Shown: in pieces, positions 21,601 to 27,470 of the stretch | Layout of the letters: each line of letters starts with the position of its first letter | Numbering within the stretch: the stretch's first letter is position 1 | Source: Saccoglossus kowalevskii | Lineage: Eukaryota > Hemichordata > Enteropneusta > Harrimaniidae | Assembly (NCBI RefSeq): GCF_000003605.2 | Contig: NW_003133371.1 | Coordinates: 104,614 to 133,853 of the forward strand | Direction of reading: 5' to 3' | Length of the DNA stretch: 29,240 nt | Translations under genes and position numbers: made by a program | The notes under the pieces: model-generated | Seen by the model: the letters and a program-made list of their open reading frames with translations, nothing else | What the model was told of the DNA's origin: nothing | Databases searched by the model: none

Positions 21601-24090
21601 CTCGAATCTTGCGAATTGGTGCATTTGGTATACGGCACATACTGCTCTATACATCAAATGCTACAAACAAAATATATTCGATAATACAACTTTAAAGAGT
21701 ATTATCTGGCATCTTGCAAGTTCACAATGTCACTGTCATGTGAAAATAATAGGTGCAAACTTCACAAAAATATTTACGCTGGCGCCATTGACATTTTCAT
21801 AAGTCAGGCACCCTCACAGTTTAGGCTAGCTTTATTATAAGAGTCGCATGTCTGAATATCTTCTTGATGTCATCTTAATCTAAATTTACATCTGAATTGA
21901 ACTCCATTTAGATAAAAAAAATGTAACAATTAAGAATATAAAATGAGAACAGTTACCTCCTTGTAACCTAGATATAATGGTATTACTTTTCGTTGCCGTG
22001 GTAGTCTGTGTAGTCGGCGGCACTGGTTTATGTGACTGACCAGTTGCTCTGTACAGTGCCTGTACCCACAACTGCCTCTCGACTTCCTCATCTGTTGCAA
22101 ATACTATACTATCACCCTCCCGCACTGCATTGAAGAAATGTTTTCCTCCTTCGAGGTCTAAAGTATGACAAGAGCATTTTAATTGTTATTATTAACACAG
22201 AAGTGAAAATTATTCACTGTTCAATTGACCATGAGCAGGTGAAAAAAGATCAAATTCATTTGAAATTGGAAAAGTCAAAGATATTGACACTCTCTGTTAA
22301 TTAACATCTGCTTTTAAAGTTTTACTTTCTTCGAATAATTGATTTTATATGCTAAGTTACAGTATTAACACATCAGGCGGTCATTCTAGACTTAAAGCAA
22401 CATGTTATAAAGTGTATACTTTCACCAAGTGTCAATGAAGTCAGACATGATTCTGAACGAAGAGTTACCAGAGTAATCAAATCCATGCAAAAATGATGTG
22501 CACTATGTTTTATCACTATCATGTTTAATTTAAATGAAATTAAGGTACATGCGGAATGAGAACAATTAAATAATATTTATTCTTTATTCATCTGTTGTTC
22601 CAGTCACTGCAGACCAATAGTTTTCCCATATGTCGTATATGAGTGGTTTGAGCCATATTATGCCACAGAGGCTGATAACACAAAAAGTTGCAAAAAATGT
22701 TAACGACGACGACAACGACAACAATAACAGACACCTGCTCATCTCTACCGAAACTCTCCATTATCATTCGAAGCATACACATCAAGTATAATATTAGATA
22801 ATTGTATTCGTACCTATGACTGGATCTGTGTAATCCACCGTGTATCCATCAATTTGCATCATTTCATGTGGATCGGCTTTCTTCTCTCGGTAGCTACACA
22901 TGGCAAACGTGTACTGACTTACCTACGAAGAAGACAAGCAGTTAAATGGAAGCCATATCGACTATTACTGCAGTAAATGCCACCATCCACCAAGAAATAT
23001 ACATGAACATGAATGAATGTGTCAGGGACATCATAGAAAAGCAATGCAGATACATTCAATGCTTAGAAGAATTTGTTATATTCATATTGAAACGTTTTCA
23101 TCAAGGAAATATAGATCCAAGTTGAGGATACCTTACGATTCGTAATGAAATCAAACTTTACATGATTCTCTTTATAATATTTTTTAAATGCAGCTGAAGT
23201 GTTTATATGAACACTAGTCCACAGACCGAACTATTTAGAAATGGTATGTCCCTCATAGAATGTGCGAATCGTGAATTATTTGGACTAAGTTTCTTGATAA
23301 CTAGTTATTGAATTGCGGTATACTTACTTGCACCAAGACGAAGAAACGTTTCTTCCATTTCTTCCACACAGTTTTACCCATCGAGAGAAGAAAGCTTTTT
23401 TATACATACGAAAAAGAAAAATATCTTGTGAGATGCATGATTGTGAAATCTACGCTAAAACTGTAAATTGAAATCAATCACCAGTGATGTGGTTTTGTTT
23501 TCAATTAAAAGAAACATTTTTGATTGGCTACCTGCTGATTTTTACATCACTCCTACTGGCATTTGCCCATTTGCAAAGCAGCCAGTTTTAGTGGTTGTCT
23601 AGCTAGCTAACATAGGCGTGGTAGGAAATTAGCAAACTTTGTCCCTAGTCTATCAAGTCTCTATTTAATCAATTCAATGTTTTTTTTTCAAATTTTTTAC
23701 ACACACAGTAAGCGGAAGTCAAAAATCCATCCAACTCAACAAAACATAATTCAACAAAACATACACCAGGCTGTATACAATTCTAACTTAGTTAGAAACA
23801 GGATAGAAGAATATATGAGAAAAGAAAAGTGGATCACCTACCCACAGTATTTCATATTCTGAGGCTTGTCCATTCGTATTGCAATTTTAATTTTAATATT
23901 TTCCGTCACATGTTTTGTAGTGTGCATTTTGTACCATTCCGGCGTTTTGGGACTATTTGGTGTCGGCCTGATCACTACTTTTCCAAGCAACGTATCGTCT
24001 ATACTGAGAACGCCTGTACTTTCTGTGTAAAGCTTCACCTTGACCACCGGTAGTGGATGTGTTGTGGTAAAGTCTCCCTGCGTGTCCCAG
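3795..24090 (-). CDS. CADPS: CADPS/CAPS (UNC-31) orthologue, 3' two-thirds of the gene, 20 exons
   Basis: Calcium-dependent activator protein for secretion, a cytosolic and vesicle-associated factor that primes dense-core vesicles by binding PI(4,5)P2 through its PH domain and SNARE proteins through its Munc13-homology region. Exons (minus strand, 5' to 3'): 24090-23842, 23394-23328, 22922-22814, 22157-21957, 21324-21188, 20652-20465, 18896-18795, 18039-17976, 17277-17154, 15840-15817, 14641-14532, 7616-7460, 7230-7089, 6961-6806, 6280-6130, 5815-5741, 5627-5544, 5098-4991, 4715-4611, 3950-3795. They total 2509 nt: one base finishing a split codon, then 836 codons including TGA, with every junction in phase. 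Family-typical motifs include FTESTG-like [85 protein letters not shown] and VEEATASV. The start codon, the N-terminus and the first half of C2 are outside the window. Confidence 0.97.
4611..4715 (-). CDS. CADPS: CADPS exon 19: [11 protein letters not shown] exon
   Basis: 105 nt, local residues 750-784, phase 0 at both ends. The acceptor is ttgccag and the donor gtaagc. It encodes [20 protein letters not shown] followed by [15 protein letters not shown], equivalent to the vertebrate WLTDR-DLQLHIYQLKTLI block in the C-terminal dense-core-vesicle-binding part of CAPS. The following 660-bp intron contains T-runs only. Confidence 0.96.
4991..5098 (-). CDS. CADPS: CADPS exon 18: C-terminal helical segment
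   Basis: 108 nt, local residues 714-749, phase 0 at both ends. The acceptor is ttcttcgcag with a good pyrimidine tract, and the donor is gtaagt. It encodes [20 protein letters not shown], then [16 protein letters not shown]. It aligns with the vertebrate segment beginning PGM-D-AD, but the residues before it (V-K-A-A-x-K-Y-V-D-V-P-K in vertebrates) are absent. The next intron (4716-4990) holds nothing notable. Confidence 0.93.
5544..5627 (-). CDS. CADPS: CADPS exon 17: KLSRYDEGT exon
   Basis: 84 nt, local residues 686-713, phase 0 at both ends. The acceptor is ctcctcag and the donor gtaagt. It encodes [20 protein letters not shown] and ends [14 protein letters not shown] is diagnostic of CAPS. 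Its minus-strand frame has no ATG and it lies opposite a longer plus-strand shadow frame (5383-5631), so it is easily missed. In vertebrates about 12 residues follow before the next conserved block and are not found here. Confidence 0.95.
5741..5815 (-). CDS. CADPS: CADPS exon 16: short helical exon
   Basis: 75 nt, local residues 661-685, phase 0 at both ends. The acceptor is gctaag and the donor gtaatg. It reads [20 protein letters not shown] plus KLVGK, equivalent to the vertebrate QYHSKIDELI block. An AATC-rich short repeat lies in the following intron at about 5683-5724. Confidence 0.94.
6130..6280 (-). CDS. CADPS: CADPS exon 15: end of the MHD1 region
   Basis: 151 nt, local residues 611-660. 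The acceptor is cttag and the donor gtgagt; it ends in phase 0. It encodes [20 protein letters not shown], then [16 protein letters not shown] and SVDQEG, aligning with the vertebrate segment that reads VDAK-Q-STKLC. Conservation is lower than in neighbouring exons but clear. Confidence 0.94.
6345..6605. repeat. Degenerate repeat cluster in the intron between E14 and E15
   Basis: At least five copies of a motif like TCTGAACTAAGGAGTTCAA occur here. A 35-bp segment is identical at 6388-6422 and 6565-6599, 177 bp apart. Intervening copies near 6433 and 6530 are diverged. The exact large repeat beside decayed copies suggests a recent duplication inside an older array. Confidence 0.75.
6806..6961 (-). 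CDS. CADPS: CADPS exon 14: MHD1, continued
   Basis: 156 nt, local residues 559-609 with split Gly558 and Arg610. The acceptor is tccag and the donor gtgagg. The peptide is [20 protein letters not shown] followed by [14 protein letters not shown] and [13 protein letters not shown], matching the CAPS family almost residue for residue. An antisense open frame over this exon (6611-7024, plus) is a shadow. The next intron (6281-6805) carries the degenerate repeat cluster at 6345-6605. Confidence 0.97.
7089..7230 (-). CDS. CADPS: CADPS exon 13: MHD1 core
   Basis: 142 nt, local residues 512-557. The acceptor is cacag and the donor gtgagt. It holds [20 protein letters not shown] and [20 protein letters not shown], the most recognisable CAPS/Munc13-homology segment. 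It ends at WEPK. In vertebrate CAPS1 a proline-rich insert follows this point; here a 127-bp intron leads directly to the next conserved exon. Confidence 0.97.
7460..7616 (-). CDS. CADPS: CADPS exon 12: Munc13-homology region, first part
   Basis: 157 nt, local residues 459-510 plus the first base of Thr511. The acceptor is tttag and the donor gtaagt. Motifs are [20 protein letters not shown] and [19 protein letters not shown]. Vertebrate paralogues have WW where this protein has WF. The segment leads into MHD1, the part implicated in syntaxin/SNARE binding and vesicle priming. Intron 7231-7459 has nothing notable. Confidence 0.96.
9058..9155. mobile_element. MITE-like near-palindromic element (~98 bp)
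   Basis: The left end GGTATCCAGACTCCCTAAG (9058-9076) is matched by its reverse complement at 9138-9155 with one base missing. The pairing continues imperfectly inward, so almost the whole element can fold into one hairpin. It has no coding capacity. The structure is that of a non-autonomous foldback or MITE-type element. I could not define a clear target-site duplication, and the family is not recognised. Confidence 0.65.
9325..9377. repeat. Short inverted repeat
   Basis: TGGCTAAATTTGCATA (9325-9340) is nearly complementary to 9359-9377 (reading back TGGCTAAATGTTTTGCATA). It is a small hairpin within intron DNA, with no function apparent. Confidence 0.45.
10518..10836. mobile_element. Inverted-repeat-bounded element (~319 bp)
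   Basis: The left end at 10518-10544 (CAGAGTCAG, then AATTGTCTCCCCTCC) is matched in inverted orientation at 10806-10836 (GGAGGGGAGACAATT, then CTGACTCTG), with a few extra bases between the two blocks on the right. About 260 bp lie between the arms, with no coding potential. This fits a non-autonomous DNA transposon remnant. No clear target-site duplication was seen. Confidence 0.6.
11461..12480. repeat. Minisatellite with a ~37-bp unit and higher-order structure
   Basis: About 25 units resemble GGATCATGAAACTGCCACC plus an A/T-rich TCTATATGGAG half. Marker variants recur at about 147-bp spacing: the ATATGGTTGG-type unit starts near 11922 and 12069, and an earlier copy near 11701 is about 221 bp back. 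That implies four-unit higher-order repeats. The right end (about 12302-12420) switches to a shorter ~31-bp variant rich in GGGG. It lies inside the E11-E12 intron. Confidence 0.92.
12481..13139. other. Spacer between the two minisatellites
   Basis: Begins with a T-run (about 12504-12521) and is otherwise ordinary AT-rich intron sequence with no recognised feature. Confidence 0.6.
13140..14519. repeat. 35-bp minisatellite abutting the E11 donor site
   Basis: The unit is GATTTCTGAAAGCCAAAGTT plus GGCAAAGTAGAATAA, 35 bp (for example ATTTC at 14051 and 14086). Roughly 26 units run from about 13587 to 14519, and recognisable but badly decayed units extend left to about 13140. Homogeneity rises toward the exon. 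A 140-bp four-unit block repeats from 14081 to 14221. In gene sense each unit reads CTTTGGCTTTCAG followed by A, a good 3' splice-site look-alike. Because 35 is not a multiple of 3, long Phe/Leu-rich open frames arise in all three minus frames; these are not genes. Confidence 0.96.
14532..14641 (-). CDS. CADPS: CADPS exon 11: helix before the MHD1 region
   Basis: 110 nt, local residues 423-458. The acceptor is tgtgtag and the donor gttagt. It contains [20 protein letters not shown] and QQNEEHHAE, strongly conserved in CAPS. The intron that follows is 6.9 kb. A 35-bp minisatellite begins about 12 bp past the donor, and the exon frame stays open for 81 more codons into that intron, to a stop at 14286. 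Confidence 0.96.
14642..15613. other. Intron between microexon E10 and E11 (E11 side)
   Basis: AT-rich sequence with A/T runs (near 14680 and 15180). It contains only chance open frames, including 14620-14829 on the plus strand, which overlaps the E11 border. No feature was recognised. Confidence 0.6.
15614..15738. repeat. CA / CAGA compound microsatellite
   Basis: About 47 bp of (CA)n followed by (CAGA)n and mixed CA/CG/CAGA repeats. In gene sense it is TCTG/TGTG repeats lying 79-203 nt downstream of the 24-nt microexon donor. Such UG/UCUG tracts are binding substrates for CELF, TDP-43-type and MBNL splicing factors in animals; a role here is inference. The open frames it generates on both strands are artefacts. 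Confidence 0.97.
15817..15840 (-). CDS. CADPS: CADPS 24-nt microexon (8-codon cassette)
   Basis: 24 nt (phase 1 in, phase 1 out) encoding [10 protein letters not shown] with split codons at both borders. The acceptor is ctctag and the donor gtgata. Skipping it keeps the frame (KIE-Asp-MLQAE) and gives a form that lines up with the human KIEE-TMNQ isoform. Inclusion adds a charged Ser/Gln/Glu/Lys segment where vertebrate CAPS has alternative exons. Two TGC triplets lie 11-17 nt upstream of the acceptor (15851-15857), and a TG/TCTG-rich tract begins about 80 nt downstream of the donor. The size, phase and position are convincing; actual inclusion needs transcripts. Confidence 0.75.
15841..17153. 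other. Intron between E9 and microexon E10
   Basis: Contains the 51-bp tandem repeat at 16228-16445, a TTAATTAATTAA patch near 16676-16692 and otherwise featureless AT-rich sequence. The 20 bp before the microexon carry two TGC triplets in gene sense. Confidence 0.6.
16228..16445. repeat. Degenerate ~51-bp tandem repeat, four copies
   Basis: Landmark ACCTTATTTGGGCAT-type segments recur at about 16273, 16315, 16367 and 16418, spaced 42, 52 and 51 bp. Between them lies the shared pattern TATATGGTAATATAAATTATT. One copy has a ~10-bp deletion. The array is AT-rich, old and has no coding content. Confidence 0.8.
17154..17277 (-). CDS. CADPS: CADPS exon 9: segment before the alternatively spliced site
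   Basis: 124 nt, local residues 373-413, ending with one base (phase 1). The acceptor is tgaag and the donor gtgaga. It starts [20 protein letters not shown] and ends [13 protein letters not shown]. In vertebrate CAPS the isoforms diverge immediately after the equivalent KIE. Here the phase-1 end can join either the 24-nt microexon at 15817 or E11 directly. Confidence 0.96.
17976..18039 (-). CDS. CADPS: CADPS exon 8: short conserved exon
   Basis: 64 nt, local residues 352-372. The first base completes Arg351. The acceptor is atcag and the donor a perfect gtgagt. It encodes [20 protein letters not shown] plus R, essentially invariant in CAPS proteins. The intron at 17278-17975 holds nothing recognisable. 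Confidence 0.96.
18795..18896 (-). CDS. CADPS: CADPS exon 7: charged helical segment
   Basis: 102 nt, local residues 318-350. The acceptor is ctag and the donor gtactg. It encodes [20 protein letters not shown] followed by [13 protein letters not shown], a charged amphipathic helix conserved in CAPS. A GA-rich patch (about 18862-18875, gene sense) could serve as an exonic splicing enhancer. The intron at 18040-18794 is AT-rich with no supported feature. Confidence 0.95.
19385..20290. mobile_element. Composite interspersed repeat with a terminal GGGGACT hairpin
   Basis: Five modules contain a version of AAGATGGCTGCCAGTCGGCC (near 19407, 19531, 19680, 19818 and 20083), mostly 124-149 bp apart. 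A second module (CGCTAAACCACTG through GAATCGGTCC) is present twice, about 19850-19940 and 20106-20210. The right end is a strong hairpin. No open frame resembles a transposase or reverse transcriptase, so it is non-autonomous. The palindromic GCCAGTCGGCC cores look like a dispersed family common in marine invertebrate genomes; the family name is not known to me. Confidence 0.8.
20251..20285. repeat. 35-nt hairpin at the end of the interspersed repeat
   Basis: AGTCCCCGTT pairs with AACGGGGACT, and CGGAC pairs with GTCCG around a TTC loop, with two extra T in one arm. The sequence ends GGGGACTAA. It stands out for its GC content in AT-rich DNA and marks the boundary of the repeat. Confidence 0.85.
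20465..20652 (-). CDS. CADPS: CADPS exon 6: conserved cysteine-rich CAPS segment
   Basis: 188 nt, local residues 255-316, ending with two bases of Arg317. The acceptor is atag before GGATGG, and the donor is gtgagt. It begins [20 protein letters not shown] and continues with [10 protein letters not shown] and [11 protein letters not shown], all diagnostic of CAPS1/CAPS2. Base composition is visibly richer in GC than the flanking introns. The following 1.57-kb intron holds a composite interspersed repeat (19385-20290). Confidence 0.97.
21188..21324 (-). CDS. CADPS: CADPS exon 5: start of the CAPS/MUN region
   Basis: 137 nt, local residues 210-254 after split Asp209. The acceptor is ttttag and the donor gtaggt; it ends in phase 0. 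It contains [20 protein letters not shown] and [14 protein letters not shown], among the most conserved blocks of CAPS proteins and the entry to the conserved region between PH and MHD1. The intron at 20653-21187 is AT-rich with no feature I can name. Confidence 0.96.
21957..22157 (-). CDS. CADPS: CADPS exon 4: end of the PH domain and a Thr-rich linker
   Basis: 201 nt, local residues 143-208, with split Asp codons at both ends. The acceptor is ctttag and the donor gtaact. The first 45 residues ([15 protein letters not shown] through [17 protein letters not shown]) finish the PH domain, including its C-terminal helix with the family Trp. The last ~20 residues form a Thr-rich linker ([12 protein letters not shown]) unlike the Gln/Lys/Gly linker of vertebrate CAPS1, as expected for an unstructured spacer. 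The intron at 21325-21956 has no recognisable feature. Confidence 0.96.
22814..22922 (-). CDS. CADPS: CADPS exon 3: middle of the PH domain
   Basis: 109 nt, local residues 106-141 plus the first base of Asp142. The acceptor is cgtag before GTAAGTCAG, and the donor is gtacga. It reads [20 protein letters not shown] and then [16 protein letters not shown]. This is a nearly invariant CAPS PH segment with the Cys-Ser-Tyr-Arg-Glu-Lys-Lys loop. The intron at 22158-22813 is AT-rich, with a short GTT/GTC trinucleotide patch (gene sense) near 22700-22730, and is otherwise featureless. Confidence 0.96.
23328..23394 (-). CDS. CADPS: CADPS exon 2: start of the PH domain
   Basis: 67 nt, local residues 83-105. 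It encodes the first PH beta-strands, with the basic run [14 protein letters not shown] that in this family lies on the phosphoinositide-binding face. The vertebrate G-Y-L start is G-F-L here. The donor gtaagt is perfect. The acceptor is weak: an A-run ending AAG at 23395, with no pyrimidine tract directly upstream. Even so, alignment length and phase (GG plus C = Gly) require this junction. The following intron (22923-23327) holds nothing recognisable. Confidence 0.93.
23842..24090 (-). CDS. CADPS: CADPS exon 1 in window: second half of the C2 domain
   Basis: 249 nt encoding local residues 1-82. The first base completes a Ser codon from an upstream exon not seen here, and the last two bases start Gly83. 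The acceptor is ttttgtag and the donor gtaggt. The peptide opens [20 protein letters not shown] and holds YTESTGVL and [11 protein letters not shown], matching the C-terminal half of the CAPS C2 domain. It ends [10 protein letters not shown], the linker into the PH domain. The next intron (23395-23841) shows only AT-rich sequence and T-runs. Confidence 0.95.
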
Positions 24091-24174
24091 CTACAAAAAA
24101 AAACAAAAAAAACGGATTATATACTTTTAAAATAATGATGACTAATGATTGGGTGAATGCTACGGTGGCATCAG

Positions 24175-24241
24175 TTTCTTAATCTGGAAAAATATCATGA
24201 TCAGCGAGGAAAATATTTTTTTCCTTCCCAGATTAAAGAAA
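24175..24241. repeat. Imperfect hairpin
   Basis: TTTCTTAATCTGG (24175-24187) pairs with CCAGATTAAAGAAA (24228-24241) with one bulge. The inner bases AAAAATAT/ATATTTTT can extend the stem. It lies 85 bp upstream of E1 in the intron, on the acceptor side. Confidence 0.5.
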
Positions 24242-26972
24242 TCTCCTTGAATGACATTTTATTACTAAACAAATACATATCCATGATAATATTTGAAGAA
24301 AGAGTACAGAATCATGGAAAAACGGAAATCAAGGAACATGTGTATGGCTAGACAAGGGCATATACTAGAATATTGAATTTATTTGATTCATTTTTTTTTA
24401 ACATACTAATTAGTAGTATAAATAGAGAAACATTCACTAAATTTAATTTCAGCAGATTTTATGCATAGATATTTTAATACTTAATTTAATTTTACTAGTT
24501 TGTGGTGAGAACAACACATTGCACAGTTAACTCCACATATTCACTGTATTTTCATTTAGAGTATTTAGATTTCAGTGAAATAGAACAAAACTCTATATCA
24601 TCAATACAAACAGTACACATGACTCAGTAAACGGTTCTAATCCCACTATATGTATAGCGCCACCAAGTGGTGAATATTAGATTTCTGCTGTTTTAATTAA
24701 TCTTGATGTTTGTTAGAGTGCAATTTACTATCCCTATAATTTGTGTATCATTTGAACATCAATGCAACGCAATAGTGAGAAAATTTGTCAGTCAGTTATC
24801 AATGTTACTTTCAGACAAACAAACGGAGCTTGCTTTTAAAAATTGGAACACCACTATAGTAAGTTCTTCCCATCTGAGAGTCGGGAAGTCGTGGAGGATA
24901 CAATTATTTTGAGCTGTAAACCACTCCAGATTTTTGAAAATCGTTTATAACAAACAATGTGCTATATTTGTGTTTTTGTTGTGCAATAAAAAAAAAACAG
25001 TTGTTCCACACAAATGGAAGATGTTCCCTTGTCTTAATTTTTGCTATTACAATTTTATACTGAAATTTCTACAAACTGTTTCCCCCATTTATAATGTACA
25101 CGCAAGTCCAATGAATTATTCTAAACACATTTCAGTGGGGAAGTTTTATAGTCAAGGTGGGTAACACCTTGGAGTAAACAACTTTGAAAAGAACAAATAC
25201 ATACTAATTTCACTGTTTTTTCACTGTCTCAAGGGATAATCATTCTATGAAAGACATATTGGAAATAATTTTTATCGCAAAATAAACTGGCTGGTATAAA
25301 ATTACATTTTATCAGTACTGGATGCTTGTCTGAAAGCAACACTACTAAGTGACTGGCAAATTCGCCCACTAACACTCTGCATTGGTATTTGAACACTACG
25401 TGTGAAGGGAGTAAAAGTTTCTCTTTACATTCATCAAATAGCTACTCAAATTTGAATTCATCAAAAGCAGGCTGTTTTAAAAATAATGAGCAAGTAAGAA
25501 AACAGATTAAAAAAGTCATTTTCTAATCAAAGAAAGCTTAGGAAAGAACTCCCATGGGCTCAGGGTATTGGAAGCATGAAATAAACACAGGAAATACTTA
25601 AATATTAATTATAAATTAAAGACTATCTTATTAAAGCATGAAGGCTGTTGGCTAATATAGATAAGTTCTTTGAGATGAACAATATTAAAGTTATTCTGAT
25701 CCATATGAATGAAGTGAATAACACCAACAGAAAATAAAATAAAAATGTGTTAACAAAAAAAAAAAAAAAAAAAATTTATTATATATTTAGATGGTTTGTG
25801 GTCTGTGGAGCATACCAGACTATCCATGTACTAAAGTTTAATTTAAATATATTAAGCGGATCTTTAGATATCAGCGGAAAATCATAAATATTGGCATTTG
25901 GGGCTCAAGTCAATCATGGCAAATATTTTAAGGAGGAAACTGTACTTGTTGAAACTGCATCATTGTATTATTTATTGACATACTAAACCTGTTTTTTTCG
26001 TTTTGTTACCAATAACGATTGTTATCCATGAAAGCAGTCTTACACGCAAAGTTTCCCATAGAAAGAGAGGGAAAGGTTTTTTGTATCAAGTTCTAATTAA
26101 GCATTTCAAGATTTGCAGCCCCCAGGTTCAGCGATAAGTGAAATACCATCAATCTCAATTTTCTGAAAGTAAAGAAAAATGCTCAGCACATGTAGCATGT
26201 TTCCTGCCTTCACTTCAACAGGATACCCAGGTGTACTCACAAAAGAAGTGTTGCGAAGCTCTAAACAGACTTTTCGTTTCTCATAACCAATTGAAAAAAA
26301 AAAAAAAATTCCCTCAAGTGAGTCTCAGGCTTGAATGACTAAAAAAGAAATCACCTCGAGGTATCGGGGATTGACAAGAAAATAATCTCCCGCGTAAAAT
26401 ATTATCTACAAGAAATCAGTTCAGTTGGAGGAGACTAGAATTTCATCATGTGCTCGGTAAGTGGCTTTGATGCAAGAAAAAAAAACAATCATTCTCTGCA
26501 AGAAAGATAAGTAGAGCGACTTTCATCTAAAATATACTTTTAAATATTATTATAAACATCTTTTTATTGAAACGAATGTTTCTAGTGTAATGAATTTCTT
26601 TTCAGAATGTAGATTTCCATCAGAACAGATGTTTTGGTACGGCATGTTGCGTCTTTTGATTACATCATCTTTCATTCATCAGTGACGCTGGTTGATTGCG
26701 CACAGAGTGTTTGCGAGTCTGCAGGTGTCTGCAGATGCTACGAATTGAATCTCCTTTTATATGTCGTATAATTCACTGAAGGAATGTGGAATTTATTTGA
26801 TGTTGTAAAGTTTTATTGAAAGCTTGCAGACTGGCTGAACGTTATGAATTTGAGCGTTTTACGGAACCATACTTTATAAGGACTCAGGGGATCGATGTTT
26901 GATGCGTGCCAAATTTACACACAGTTATCAATTATCGATGGTAAGCCCCAAAACTGACACAAAAACAAGAAT

Positions 26973-27036
26973 ACATTGTCTGCTGACAGGTGTTCTTGAC
27001 TTTGGTATGTCCATGGAGGCTTTCAGCAGGCAATGT
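26973..27036. repeat. 14-bp inverted repeat
   Basis: ACATTGTCTGCTGA (26973-26986) and TCAGCAGGCAATGT (27023-27036) are reverse complements with one mismatch, separated by 36 bp. No target duplications or coding content were seen. Confidence 0.5.
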
Positions 27037-27239
27037 GTCAAGTTCAACCAACAGTATTCGACCTATTAAAGGTGAAAATGTTACAAAAATGCTGAAAAAC
27101 CGTGAGTTTTTGCCTTAGTTATTTTTTTATTGGCGAAAAACTGCGAACTCGGCAAATTTGGTTGCACAACTTCCCTTTATCATATACACCCAGAGACACC
27201 GATGCCAGCTGACTGTGGCTAAATAGTGCTGTGATGGCA

Positions 27240-27470
27240 ATGTACTGTAATTGAATCAAACAATGGCCACCAGTCGTCCATTTTTTTGTTCGAATCCCGA
27301 AAAAAACACAATGGGCGCCTTTAACCCAATATGCATGATCCTGATACCATGATGAAGTATCAGAATTCAGCAATGCAATTTTAAGGATCAAAATGGCCGC
27401 CAGGCAGCCACAATTAATCAAATGGTAATGAAAATTGATGTGCGTATGTAAGGCATCATACATAGTCTGC
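27240..27470. repeat. Diverged copy of the GCCAGTCGGCC-type interspersed repeat
   Basis: AATGGCCACCAGTCGTCCAT (about 27262) and AAAATGGCCGCCAGGCAGCC (about 27391) are two modules of the same type as at 19385-20290, about 129 bp apart. The open frame 27119-27463 (minus) across it is repeat-derived and not a gene. Confidence 0.6.

Noticed and set aside
26355-26405. 51-nt putative minus-strand exon (frame with FYAGDYFLVNPRYLE) flanked by TAG and GTGATT
   Set aside because: CADPS E1 begins with one base of a split codon, so an upstream 3n exon would have to be entered in the frame reading A-TAA, which stops at once. It also resembles no CAPS segment.
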